DNA of 64,000 nucleotides, from assembly GCA_041905595.1 (NCBI GenBank), contig JAYRKT010000019.1, positions 1-64,000 of the forward strand, in the 5' to 3' direction. The notes beneath the pieces were generated by a model. That model did not search any database and was not told the origin of the DNA. It saw only the letters and a program-made list of their open reading frames with translations. The stretch is from Aliitabrizicola sp041905595 (lineage in GTDB: Bacteria > Pseudomonadota > Alphaproteobacteria > Rhodobacterales > Rhodobacteraceae). Numbering within the stretch: the first letter of the stretch is position 1; each line of letters begins with the position of its first letter. Shown piece by piece: positions 42,748-51,328 of this stretch. Made by a program: the position numbers and the translations under genes.

Positions 42748-44784
42748 ATGTCTGACGACGCACTCGTGATCTTCACCCCCTCGGGCAAGCGCGGCCGCTT
42801 CGCGCTTGGCACGCCGGTCCTGACTGCGGCACGCCAGTTGGGCGTCGACCTCGATTCCGTCTGCGGCGGGCGCGGCATCTGCTCGAAATGCCAGATCACG
42901 CCAGGCTATGGCGAATTCCCGAAGCACGGCGTGACAGTTCATGAGGGCGCGCTCTCCGAGTGGAACGCGGTCGAGGACCGCTACGACCGCATCCGCGGCC
43001 TGCCGAAGGGCCGCCGCCTTGGCTGCCAAGCCAAGGTCATGGGCGACATCGTCATCGACGTCCCGCCGGAAAGCCAGGTCCACAAGCAGGTCATCCGCAA
43101 GTCGGCGACCGAGCGGGTCATCGCCATGGACCCCGCCACCCGGCTTCTCTATGTCGAGGTCGAGGAACCCGACATGCACGAGCCGACCGGCGATTTCGAG
43201 CGGTTGGCCCGTGCGCTCGACGCGCAATGGCAGGTCAAGGATGTCGAGGCCGACCTCGCCCTGCTCCGCCGCCTCCAGCCCGCCCTGCGCAAGGGCGAGT
43301 GGAAGGTGACGGTCGCCCTGCACCAGGGCCACCGCGATGCCCGTCCGCGCATTCTCGACATCTGGCCAGGGTTCCACGAGGGGCCGCTTCTGGGCCTTGC
43401 CATCGATCTGGGCTCCACCACCATCGCCGCGCATCTTTGCGATCTGTCGGACGGTCGCGTGCTGGCCTCGTCGGGCCTGATGAACCCGCAGATCCGCTTC
43501 GGCGAGGACCTGATGAGCCGGGTCAGCTACGCGATGATGAACCCCGGCGGCGATCAGGAGATGACGGCAGCCGTCCGGCAGGCGCTGAATGCGCTCATTA
43601 CCGCGATTGCCGAAGAGGTCAAGGTCGAGCCGACCGCGATCTACGAGATCGTCTTCGTCTGCAACCCGGTGATGCACCACCTTCTCCTTGGCATCGACCC
43701 GGTCGAACTCGGTCAGGCGCCCTTCGCGCTGGCGACCTCGGGCAGTCTCGACCTCGATGCGCGCGACCTTGACCTGACATCGGTCAACCGCGAGGCACGA
43801 GTCTATGTGTTGCCCTGCATTGCCGGCCATGTCGGCGCCGACTGCGCCGCGGTGGCGCTGTCGGAAGAGCCGAACAAATCCAAGGACATGGTGCTGATCG
43901 TCGATGTCGGCACCAATGCCGAGCTGCTCTTGGGCAACGAGACGCGGGTGCTTGCCTGTTCCTCGCCGACGGGTCCCGCCTTCGAGGGCGCGCAGATTTC
44001 CTCGGGCCAGCGCGCGGCCCCCGGCGCGATCGAGCGGGTCGAGATTGATCCGGTCACGAAGGAGCCGCGCTTCCGCGTCATCGGCTCCGACCTCTGGTCG
44101 GACGATCCGGGCTTTGCCGAGGCGACGAAGACTACCGGCGTCACCGGGATCTGCGGCTCGGGCATCATCGAGGCGGTGGCCGAGATGCGCATGGCAGGCC
44201 TTGTCGATGCCGGCGGCCTGATTGGCAGCGCCGAACAGACGGGGACGGAGCGCTCGATCCCCTCTGGCCGGACGCACAGCTACCTCCTCTACGACGGCAG
44301 CGAGAGCGGCGGGCCGAAGATCATGGTCACGCAGGGCGACATCCGCGCAATCCAGTTGGCCAAGTCGGCGCTCTATGCCGGGGCGCGGCTTCTGATGGAC
44401 GAAATGGGCGTCGACAAGGTCGACAAGGTCACGCTGGCCGGGGCCTTCGGCGCGCATATCAGCCCCAAGCACGCGATGGTGCTGGGCATGATCCCTGACG
44501 TGCCGCTCGACCACGTCATCTCGGCCGGAAACGCCGCCGGCACCGGCGCGCGGATCGCATTGTGCAACAAGGCCTCGCGGGCGGCGATCGAGGAAACGGT
44601 CCACCACATCCACAAGGTCGAGACCGCGATCGAGCCACGCTTCCAGGAGCATTTCGTTAACGCCAACGCCATTCCCCATGCCGTCGATCCCTTCCCGGAA
44701 CTGTCGAAGGTCGTGAGCCTGCCGGATGTCAGCTTCAACACGGGCGGCGGCGGCGACAGTGGGCGGCGGCGGCGGCGCGGCTGA
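42748..44784 (+). CDS. RamA/RACo-like corrinoid-activating ASKHA protein (DUF4445)
   Basis: A 678-residue reductive activator of corrinoid proteins. The N-terminal 2Fe-2S ferredoxin domain has C39-GGRGI-C45-SK-C48 and a fourth Cys93 in LGCQAKV. A linker domain leads to a large ASKHA ATPase (DUF4445). It has LLGLAIDLGSTTIAAHL (phosphate 1), MVLIVDVGTNAELLLG (phosphate 2) and VTLAGAFGAHISP. It uses ATP and an electron donor to return inactive Co(II) cobalamin to Co(I). It fits the reactivation of a split methionine synthase. The tail ends in GDSGRRRRRG. Confidence 0.9.
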   Translation: MSDDALVIFTPSGKRGRFALGTPVLTAARQLGVDLDSVCGGRGICSKCQITPGYGEFPKHGVTVHEGALSEWNAVEDRYDRIRGLPKGRRLGCQAKVMGDIVIDVPPESQVHKQVIRKSATERVIAMDPATRLLYVEVEEPDMHEPTGDFERLARALDAQWQVKDVEADLALLRRLQPALRKGEWKVTVALHQGHRDARPRILDIWPGFHEGPLLGLAIDLGSTTIAAHLCDLSDGRVLASSGLMNPQIRFGEDLMSRVSYAMMNPGGDQEMTAAVRQALNALITAIAEEVKVEPTAIYEIVFVCNPVMHHLLLGIDPVELGQAPFALATSGSLDLDARDLDLTSVNREARVYVLPCIAGHVGADCAAVALSEEPNKSKDMVLIVDVGTNAELLLGNETRVLACSSPTGPAFEGAQISSGQRAAPGAIERVEIDPVTKEPRFRVIGSDLWSDDPGFAEATKTTGVTGICGSGIIEAVAEMRMAGLVDAGGLIGSAEQTGTERSIPSGRTHSYLLYDGSESGGPKIMVTQGDIRAIQLAKSALYAGARLLMDEMGVDKVDKVTLAGAFGAHISPKHAMVLGMIPDVPLDHVISAGNAAGTGARIALCNKASRAAIEETVHHIHKVETAIEPRFQEHFVNANAIPHAVDPFPELSKVVSLPDVSFNTGGGGDSGRRRRRG

Positions 44785-44914
44785 GGTTTCCGTTCACGCG
44801 TCATAACAAGACGGTGATCCTTCGGCCGTCGGCAGAACCGGCGGCTCACTCCCTCCGTAACAGGTCATGCAAGGGCGATGGACGCCCCGGCAAACCCGAG
44901 AGAGGAGATCCCCG

Positions 44915-45466
44915 ATGACCTTCACGATCCGTAGCCTCACCACCGCTGCCGCGCTTTGCCTGACGAGCGGACTTGCCTTCGCGGCCAACCCGATGGTGGG
45001 CGGTGCGCCCATGTACGACTCCAAGACCATCGTCCAGAACGCCGCCAACTCGGCCGATCACACAACGCTCGTCGCTGCCGTTCAGGCGGCGGGCCTTGTC
45101 GATACGCTCAACGGAACCGGGCCCTTCACAGTCTTTGCGCCGACCAACGAAGCCTTTGCCAAGCTGCCGGCTGGGACGGTCGACACCCTGCTGAAGCCCG
45201 AGAACAAGGCCATGCTGACCAAGATCCTGACCTGCCACGTCGTCGCAGGGGACGTTACCTCGGACAAGATCGTGGAGATGATGAAGCAGACGGGCGCGGT
45301 GAAGATCAAGACCGTCGGCGGCTGTGAATTCACTGCCGAGATGCGCGACGGCAAGGTCGGGCTCGTCGATGGGAAGGGCAACTTCGCCACTGTCACGATT
45401 GCTGACGTCGATCAGTCAAACGGCGTGATCCATGTGATCGACACCGTGCTTCTGCCGGCTGACTGA
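44915..45466 (+). CDS. Secreted fasciclin-domain protein
   Basis: A 183-residue protein with a signal peptide (1-24, ending GLAFA) and one FAS1 domain. It has TIVQNAANSADHTTLVAAVQ, the H1 motif GPFTVFAPTNEAFAKLP, the central LTKILTCHVVAGDVTSDKI, and H2 at VIHVIDTVLLP. Two Cys (TCHVV, GGCEF) may form a disulphide. Bacterial FAS1 proteins are secreted adhesion-type proteins. GAGAGGAGA lies upstream of the ATG. The gene is alone and ends at a strong bidirectional hairpin. Confidence 0.92.
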   Translation: MTFTIRSLTTAAALCLTSGLAFAANPMVGGAPMYDSKTIVQNAANSADHTTLVAAVQAAGLVDTLNGTGPFTVFAPTNEAFAKLPAGTVDTLLKPENKAMLTKILTCHVVAGDVTSDKIVEMMKQTGAVKIKTVGGCEFTAEMRDGKVGLVDGKGNFATVTIADVDQSNGVIHVIDTVLLPAD

Positions 45467-45488
45467 TCACTCTAGACCGTAAATGAAA

Positions 45489-45517
45489 ACGGGGCGCCTC
45501 AAACCGAGGCGCCCCGT
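45489..45517. terminator. Bidirectional terminator
   Basis: ACGGGGCGCCTC-AAACC-GAGGCGCCCCGT, a perfect 12-bp stem, between the convergent fasciclin and transaminase genes. TGAAA on the left and CGTGTTT on the right give weak T-tracts on each strand. Confidence 0.85.
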
Positions 45518-45551
45518 CGTGTTTCTCCCTGCCGGACCGGGCCGGACGTTT

Positions 45552-46949
45552 TTACGCGGCGGCTTTCAGCCAGCCGTCGGCCTTCAGCGCCGCATAGGTC
45601 TCGTCGAGCGATTTCCAGGCGCGCTCGATGAGCACGTCGATTTCCGACGGCTCGATGACCAGGGGCGGCGAGATGATCATGCGGTCACCGACGTGGCGCA
45701 TGATGAGGTCGTTGGCAAAGCAGCGCTCGCGGCAACGATAGCCGACCTTGCCTTCGTCGGTGGCGAACTTGGCGCGGGTGGCCTTGTTCGGGGTCAGCGC
45801 GATCGAGCCCATCAGCCCTACGAGCTTGGCCTCGCCGACCAGCGGGTGATCGGTCAGGCTCTGCCATTTCACCGCGAGGTAGGGATTGGCCACATCACGA
45901 ACGTGATCGACGATCTTCTCTTCCTGCATGATCCGCAGGTTTTCCAGCGCCACGGCGGCAGCCACCGGATGGCCCGAATAGGTGTAGCCGTGGTTGAAAT
46001 CGCCAGCGCCGCCGACGGTCGCCGCAACCTCGTCACAGACGATCGAGCCGCCGATCGGCTGGTAGCCCGAGCTGAGACCCTTGGCGATGGTCATGATATG
46101 CGGGCGGATGTTGAAGGTTTCCGACCCGAACCAGTTGCCGGTGCGGCCGAAACCGGTGATGACCTCGTCGGCGATCAGCAGGATGCCGTACTTGTCGACG
46201 ATGCGCTGGATTTCCGGCCAGTAGGTCGAGGGCGGAACGATCACGCCGCCGGCGCCCTGGATCGGCTCGCCGATGAAGGCCGCGACATTCTCGACGCCAA
46301 GCTCGAGGATCTTCTCTTCCAGCTGGCGCGCACGGGCCAGGCCGAATTCCTCGGGCGACATGTCGCCGCCCTGCGCCCACCAGTTCGGCTCGTCGATATG
46401 GGCGATACCGTCGATCTTGCCGCCATGGGCATGGATCGACTTCATCCCGCCAAGCGAGCCGCCGCCCATGGTCGAGCCGTGATAGCCGTTCCAGCGCGCG
46501 ATGATCGTGCGCTTCTCGGGCTGGCCCTTGACCTGCCAGTAGCGGCGGACGAGGCGGATGTTGGTGTCATTGGCTTCCGAGCCCGAGCCCGCGAAGAAGA
46601 CGTGGTTCAGATCGCCCGGTGCAAGCTCGGCGAGTTTCGCGGCCAGAGCGATCGCCGGCACATGAGTTGTCTGGAAGAAGGTGTTGTAATAGCTCAGTTC
46701 TTCCATCTGGCGGGCTGCGGCCTCGGCCAGTTCCTTGCGGCCATAGCCGATGTTCACGCACCACAGGCCTGCCATGGCGTCGAGGATCTTGTGGCCCTCG
46801 CTGTCCTTCAGCCAGACGCCCTTGGCGGAGGTGATGACGCGCGCCCCCTTCTGGGCCAGTTCCGCGTTCGCGGTGAAGGGATGCATGTGATGGGCCGCGT
46901 CCAGACGCTGCAGTTCGGCCGTCGGCAGGTGGTTGGTGATCTTGTTCAT
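45552..46949 (-). CDS. Class III aminotransferase, SpuC-like
   Basis: A 465-residue PLP enzyme. The start MNKITNHLPTAELQRLDAAH, the motif FFAGSGSEANDTNIRLVRRYW, and the cofactor Asp in LLIADEVITGFGRTG are visible, with the Schiff-base Lys in IMTIAKGLSSGYQP. The overall wording is close to Pseudomonas SpuC, a putrescine:pyruvate transaminase, but omega-transaminases for taurine or beta-alanine look alike. The ATG at 46949 has GAGGATGCC upstream. A GntR/FCD regulator follows upstream with matching palindromes between the two genes. Confidence 0.88.
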   Translation of the reverse strand: MNKITNHLPTAELQRLDAAHHMHPFTANAELAQKGARVITSAKGVWLKDSEGHKILDAMAGLWCVNIGYGRKELAEAAARQMEELSYYNTFFQTTHVPAIALAAKLAELAPGDLNHVFFAGSGSEANDTNIRLVRRYWQVKGQPEKRTIIARWNGYHGSTMGGGSLGGMKSIHAHGGKIDGIAHIDEPNWWAQGGDMSPEEFGLARARQLEEKILELGVENVAAFIGEPIQGAGGVIVPPSTYWPEIQRIVDKYGILLIADEVITGFGRTGNWFGSETFNIRPHIMTIAKGLSSGYQPIGGSIVCDEVAATVGGAGDFNHGYTYSGHPVAAAVALENLRIMQEEKIVDHVRDVANPYLAVKWQSLTDHPLVGEAKLVGLMGSIALTPNKATRAKFATDEGKVGYRCRERCFANDLIMRHVGDRMIISPPLVIEPSEIDVLIERAWKSLDETYAALKADGWLKAAA

Positions 46950-47043
46950 GGCATCCTCGGACTTGGTCCGGGTGCGGTCAGGCCCCTCTGGCCCCCTGCC
47001 CCGGTTCGGCACCGGAATCGGCACCTCTCATGCTGCGACAATA

Positions 47044-47080
47044 TGATCAAAATCGGCAGGGATGCAAGATTTGATCAAAT
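47044..47080. promoter_or_regulatory. Candidate GntR operators upstream of the transaminase
   Basis: ATTTGATCAAAT at 47069-47080 is a perfect 12-bp palindrome. A second TGATCA lies at 47044-47049, about 2.5 helical turns away, and a half-site GATCAAA at 47089-47095 overlaps the regulator stop. The same core occurs upstream of the regulator gene. Confidence 0.65.
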
Positions 47081-47090
47081 TATTGGAAGA

Positions 47091-47750
47091 TCAAACTTCG
47101 CCTGCCCTGAGCGCCGCGCGAACCTGGTCGATGCCCTGGACGATGTCTTGCTCAATCGCCCGAGACAGCGCGGCAAAATCTCCTGCGCGCAGGGCCGCCA
47201 AAGCCTCTTCATGCTGGTCGGGAAGGTTCTGCGCTCCGATCCGGGCGCAGACCACGCGCAGAGCGGGACCGAAACGCAGCCAGAGCGACCGGGCAATGTC
47301 ATTCAGCACATTGGCATCGGCTGCGTCGTAGAGCGTGAAATGGAAACGGGTGTTGCCCTCGAGATATTCGTGGACATCACCATGCTCGATGGCTGCATCG
47401 ATGCCGCGGTCGATCAGGTCCAGCGCGTCGATCTGCTCGACGGAAAGGCGCGGGCCGGCGAGTTCGGCCAGCTTCGGCTCGATGGTCAGGCGGGCGAAGG
47501 CGATCTGTTCGAGAAGGCCTTCGGTCATCTGCGGAACGACGACACGACGATTGCCCTGCAGCAGCAGTGCGCCCTCGGCCGTGAGTCGCCGGATCGCCTC
47601 GCGCACAGGTGTCATGCCTGCATCGAGGTCGCGGATCAGGCCCTGGATCGTCACCGGCTGGCCCGGCTCGAGCACGCCAAAAAGCACCATGTCGCGCAAG
47701 CGGCCGTAGGTGACCTCATGCGTCGGGATGTTGCGATCTTCAGCGTTCAT
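47091..47750 (-). CDS. GntR-family regulator, FCD (FadR) subgroup
   Basis: A 219-residue regulator. The N-terminal winged helix has YGRLRDMVLFGVLEPGQPVT, then LIRDLDAGMTPVREAIRRLTAEGAL and the wing NRRVVVPQM. The FCD ligand domain follows (about 80-215), with the metal-type histidines in FHFTLYDAAD and in the last third. I chose the ATG at 47750 with GAGGAAG upstream; an in-frame GTG six codons earlier is possible. It lies upstream of the transaminase on the same strand, with TTGATCAA palindromes in front of both genes, so it probably controls itself and the transaminase. Confidence 0.9.
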   Translation of the reverse strand: MNAEDRNIPTHEVTYGRLRDMVLFGVLEPGQPVTIQGLIRDLDAGMTPVREAIRRLTAEGALLLQGNRRVVVPQMTEGLLEQIAFARLTIEPKLAELAGPRLSVEQIDALDLIDRGIDAAIEHGDVHEYLEGNTRFHFTLYDAADANVLNDIARSLWLRFGPALRVVCARIGAQNLPDQHEEALAALRAGDFAALSRAIEQDIVQGIDQVRAALRAGEV

Positions 47751-47773
47751 GGGCACTTCCTCGGCCACTCGGG

Positions 47774-47786
47774 AATTTGATCAATT
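47774..47786. promoter_or_regulatory. Candidate GntR autoregulatory operator
   Basis: AATTTGATCAATT contains the palindrome TTGATCAA (47777-47784), 24 nt before the regulator ATG on the minus strand. It matches the sites at 47044-47080. Confidence 0.6.
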
Positions 47787-47806
47787 AGGCCAAGGCAGCG
47801 GCGGGA

Positions 47807-48925
47807 TCAACCGGCTTTGCCCCGAAGCGCGTCCGTCAGTAGCCGTTTCACCACATCGCCGGGAACGTCGTCGGCGACGAACGCCTGTCCGATCCCCCGC
47901 GCCAGGATGAAGCGCAGCCGCCCGTCGATCACCTTCTTGTCCTGCGCCATGAGTGCAAGCAGCGCCTCGGCATCCGGCAGGTCGCCGGGAATGTCGGCCA
48001 GGTCGGTCTTCATGCCCATGGCCTTCAGATGCGCGCGGACGCGGCTCGGCGCTTCCTGCGAACACAGGCCAAGCTGCTGGCTCAGTTCGAAGGCCAACGC
48101 GCAGCCGATCGCCACGCCTTCCCCGTGCAGGAGCCGGTCGGAATAGCCGGTTGCCGATTCCAGCGCGTGGCAGAAGGTGTGGCCAAGGTTGAGAAGCGCA
48201 CGCTCGCCTTCCTCCGTCTCGTCCCGCTCGACGATTCCCGCCTTCATCTCCACCGACCGCAGCACCGCGCGCTGGCGCAGCGCGGCGTTGCCGGCAAGAC
48301 GCGGCCCCTCGGCCTCAAGCCATTCGAAGAACAGCGGATCGCCGAGAAGGCCGTATTTCACCACCTCGCCATAGCCAGCAAGGAAGTCGCGGGCGCGCAG
48401 CGTCTCCAGCACCCCGATATCGGCCAGAACGAGGCATGGCTGGTGGAAGGCTCCGACAAGGTTCTTGCCCTGAGCCGTGTTGATCCCCGTCTTGCCACCG
48501 ACCGAGCTATCGACCTGCGCCAGAAGCGAGGTCGGAACCTGCACGAAACGAACGCCCCGGCGCAGGATGGCCGAGGCAAAACCGATCAGGTCGCCGATTA
48601 CGCCGCCGCCAAAGGCCACAACGACATCGCGCCGCTCGACCTTGTGTTCCAGCAGCCATTCCGTCGCCCGCGCCAGATGGGCCCAATCCTTGGTCCCTTC
48701 GCCCGCCGGCAGGACCAGCGCGGAAGAGGCGATGCCCTCGGCGTCGAGCGCCGCCTGCAGCCGCGCCAGATGCAGGGGGGCCACGCGGTTCTCGGTGACG
48801 ATCGCCACCCGCTTGCGCTTGAGAAGCGGCGCGATCTCGACGCCAGCGCGGTCGATCAGCCCCTCGCCGATCCGTACCTCGTAGGACCGCGCCCCAAGCG
48901 CGACCGGAACCGTCTGGATCGTCAT
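47807..48925 (-). CDS. aroB: 3-Dehydroquinate synthase
   Basis: A 372-residue AroB, the second enzyme of the shikimate pathway. The NAD-binding and metal-site segments are visible: RDVVVAFGGGVIGDLIGFAS, FVQVPTSLLAQVDSSVGGKTGIN, and the zinc ligands in LLNLGHTFCHALE and LLHGEGVAIG. Length is normal. Its ATG begins one nt after the aroK stop, so the two genes form an operon. Confidence 0.95.
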   Translation of the reverse strand: MTIQTVPVALGARSYEVRIGEGLIDRAGVEIAPLLKRKRVAIVTENRVAPLHLARLQAALDAEGIASSALVLPAGEGTKDWAHLARATEWLLEHKVERRDVVVAFGGGVIGDLIGFASAILRRGVRFVQVPTSLLAQVDSSVGGKTGINTAQGKNLVGAFHQPCLVLADIGVLETLRARDFLAGYGEVVKYGLLGDPLFFEWLEAEGPRLAGNAALRQRAVLRSVEMKAGIVERDETEEGERALLNLGHTFCHALESATGYSDRLLHGEGVAIGCALAFELSQQLGLCSQEAPSRVRAHLKAMGMKTDLADIPGDLPDAEALLALMAQDKKVIDGRLRFILARGIGQAFVADDVPGDVVKRLLTDALRGKAG

Positions 48926-48926
48926 G

Positions 48927-49505
48927 TCATCTTCCTTCTTTCGGGCCTTCCCACAGGTCGGGGCGCGCCTTCAGCGCCGCCAGCACCCGCGCCGCCATAT
49001 CCTCCACCGAATAGGACGGGCTCCCTTCCACGGTCACGTCGGCAAGCGCATAGACCGGCACGCGGGCCTCGTAGATCGTCCGCAGCGTCTCGCGGGGGGT
49101 GGGGGTGCGCAGAAGCGGCCGGGTGGTCTTGTGGCGGACCCGCTGCCACAGGAGGTCGAGATCGGCCTTCAGCCAGACCGACACGCCGTGCGCGGCGATC
49201 AGATTGCGGTTTGTCTCGGCCAGAAATGCCCCGCCACCAGTTGACAGGATGCAGGGGTTGCCGTGCAGCAGCCGGCTCAGCACCTCGGTCTCGCGGGCGC
49301 GGAAGAACGGCTCGCCGTCGCGTTCGAAGATTTCAGCGATCGACCGGTTTGCAGCGCGCACGATCTCCTCGTCCGAATCGAGGAACGGCACGGCGAGCAT
49401 CCGGGCCAACGCCGTGCCTACGGCCGTCTTGCCCGCCCCCATCATGCCCACCATCACGACGGTTTTCTTCAGCCGTCCACCCAATTTCGGCAGCGTCCCG
49501 CGCAA
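48927..49505 (-). CDS. aroK: Shikimate kinase
   Basis: A 192-residue P-loop kinase that phosphorylates shikimate. Walker A is GMMGAGKTAVG, the shikimate-binding Asp is in FLDSDEEI, and the RARE segment is FFRARETEVLSRLL. GGGAF is in ILSTGGGAFL, and a lid Arg lies in TTRPLL. No ATG fits. I place the start at a TTG (49505) with GGAAAG six bases upstream; another TTG lies at 49511. An AT-rich block, TATATAT, just upstream may be the promoter, which argues against the longer in-frame ATG starts at 49619-49622. Confidence 0.88.
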   Translation of the reverse strand: MRGTLPKLGGRLKKTVVMVGMMGAGKTAVGTALARMLAVPFLDSDEEIVRAANRSIAEIFERDGEPFFRARETEVLSRLLHGNPCILSTGGGAFLAETNRNLIAAHGVSVWLKADLDLLWQRVRHKTTRPLLRTPTPRETLRTIYEARVPVYALADVTVEGSPSYSVEDMAARVLAALKARPDLWEGPKEGR

Positions 49506-49656
49506 GTTCAACTTTCCGCCTTGAATGGCGTGAAGTCGCAGAGAATGCCATATATATTCGCATCGCTCGACATCGAGACCCGGAACGGGCATGGGAGCGG
49601 CAGGCGGTGCGTCGCGCATCACCGGTGCAGAAGAAACAGAACAAGGCTAGGCAGGC

Positions 49657-49791
49657 ATGGCACGCATCTTCATCGCAGTTCTGGTGCTGGCGATTCTGGC
49701 GGTGGTGGCACTGGCGGTCTTTGCCTATTTCGGCGACCTGACGCCGCAGCAGGCGCCGGTCAGCGTGCCGGTGACGCTGGATGTCCACTGA
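49657..49791 (+). CDS. 44-residue single-helix membrane protein
   Basis: A short gene encoding MARIFIAVLVLAILAVVALA... with one membrane helix (3-24) and a proline- and valine-rich tail. It is divergent from aroK and its stop overlaps the start of the next gene by 11 nt, a strong sign of translational coupling. No function can be assigned. Confidence 0.7.
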   Translation: MARIFIAVLVLAILAVVALAVFAYFGDLTPQQAPVSVPVTLDVH

Positions 49792-51322
49792 GACGGGCCG
49801 CGCCGCCCTTCTGATCCTGGCGTTTCTGGCGCAACCCGTCCGGGCGGAGGCGCCGCTTTCCGCCATTGACTGGCTGTCGAACTCGATCAAAGAACCTGTC
49901 GCCAGCGCCCCGGCCAAGCCCGAGGAACCGGCGGTCACCTCTGGCGCGGCGGTCGAGCCCAATATCTCGGTCAGCGTGATCGGGGCGCCGTCACCCGATG
50001 CAGCCGGCCTGCTGCCGCCCGCCGTGACCGGGCTTCCGCCGAGCCTCTGGGGACTTGGCCGGACCGACGAGATCGTGACGCTGATCCGCCAGCCCCGGCC
50101 CGGAACGCTGCCGGCCCTGCAATCGCTGCTGACGGCCGTGCTGCTGGCCGAATCCGAACCGCCGGCCGATGCGGCCGGTTCGGGCAAGCTCCTCCTTGCG
50201 CGGATCGACGCCCTGCTCGACATGGGCGCGCTGGATCAGGTCGCGGCGCTGATCGATGTTGCCGACAGCAACGACGCCGAGATCTTCCGGCGCGAATTCG
50301 ACGTGGCGCTGCTGACCGGAGACGAGGATGCGGCCTGCAAGAAGATGCAAGCCTCGCCTACGCTTGCCCCGACCTTTCCCGCCCGCATCTTCTGCCTGGC
50401 GCGGTCGGGGGACTGGAACGCAGCGGCACTGACCCTGCGTACGGCCGAGGCGCTTGGCTATGTCACCGCCGAGGAAGAGGAACTGCTGGCCCGCTTTCTC
50501 GACCCCGATGTGGCGGATGGCGCGCCCGATCTGCCGATCCCCGACCGCCCGTCGCCGCTCGTCTGGCGCATGTACGAGGCGGTCGGCCAGCCGCTGCCGA
50601 CGACCCAGCTGCCCGTTGCCTTCGCGCATGCCGAACTGCGGGAAACCGCGGGATGGAAGGCGCAGCTCGACGCTGCCGAACGGCTGGCCCGAGTGGGCGC
50701 GGTGCCACCGAACCAGCTTCTGGGGTTGTACACCCTGCGTCAGCCTGCGGCTTCGGGCGGAGTCTGGGACCGAGCCGCGGGCGTCCAGAAGCTCGAGAGG
50801 GCCATCGGAGCGCAGGATGCGACAGATGTGGGCGAGATGCTGCCCGGTGTCTGGGACCTGATGGTGACGAGCGAGCTTGAGGTTCCCTTCGCCACGATTT
50901 TCGCCGCACCGCTCGCCGCCCTGCCGCTCAAGGGCTATGCCGCGGGCCTTGCCTTCCGGATCGAACTTCTGTCGCCGGACTACCGGAAGCTGACGGCAGG
51001 CTATAAGCCGGTCGACGTGACAGAGGGCTTCCTGCTGGGTCTTGCCCGCGGCAGCCTGGTTGGCACGACCGCGCCCGACAGCCTGGCGCGCGCCATCGAA
51101 CCGGCCTTCACCAAGCCCGTGCTTTCGCCGCGCTCGAAGGCGCTACTGGCCGACAACCGGGTGGGCGAGGCGATCCTGAACGCCATCGACGAGATCGCGC
51201 AGGGGCTGAGCACCGATCTCAAGGGCGTCACGACCGGGCTGTCGCTTTTGCGCAAGGTCGGGCTCGAGGATGTCGCGCGGCAGACGTCACTGGAGCTGAT
51301 GCTTCTGGAACGCCGGGGCTAG
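49781..51322 (+). CDS. Conserved periplasmic helical-repeat protein of unknown function
   Basis: A 513-residue protein with a signal peptide (about 1-22, ending PVRA). After a proline-rich linker the rest is almost all helix, with repeated alanine-rich pairs such as LLLARIDALLDMGALDQVAAL, RIFCLARSGDWNAAALTLRTA and FAHAELRETAGWKAQL that suggest a TPR/Sel1-like solenoid. A Cys pair (EDAACKKM, RIFCLAR) may be bridged. It ends 6 nt before xerD and is probably co-transcribed with it. I cannot name a function. Confidence 0.75.
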   Translation: MSTETGRAALLILAFLAQPVRAEAPLSAIDWLSNSIKEPVASAPAKPEEPAVTSGAAVEPNISVSVIGAPSPDAAGLLPPAVTGLPPSLWGLGRTDEIVTLIRQPRPGTLPALQSLLTAVLLAESEPPADAAGSGKLLLARIDALLDMGALDQVAALIDVADSNDAEIFRREFDVALLTGDEDAACKKMQASPTLAPTFPARIFCLARSGDWNAAALTLRTAEALGYVTAEEEELLARFLDPDVADGAPDLPIPDRPSPLVWRMYEAVGQPLPTTQLPVAFAHAELRETAGWKAQLDAAERLARVGAVPPNQLLGLYTLRQPAASGGVWDRAAGVQKLERAIGAQDATDVGEMLPGVWDLMVTSELEVPFATIFAAPLAALPLKGYAAGLAFRIELLSPDYRKLTAGYKPVDVTEGFLLGLARGSLVGTTAPDSLARAIEPAFTKPVLSPRSKALLADNRVGEAILNAIDEIAQGLSTDLKGVTTGLSLLRKVGLEDVARQTSLELMLLERRG

Positions 51323-51328
51323 CTGCGC

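Noticed and set aside
42529..44679. A 716-codon antisense frame opposite the RamA-like gene
   Set aside because: The plus-strand protein has all ferredoxin and ASKHA motifs; the antisense frame has none.
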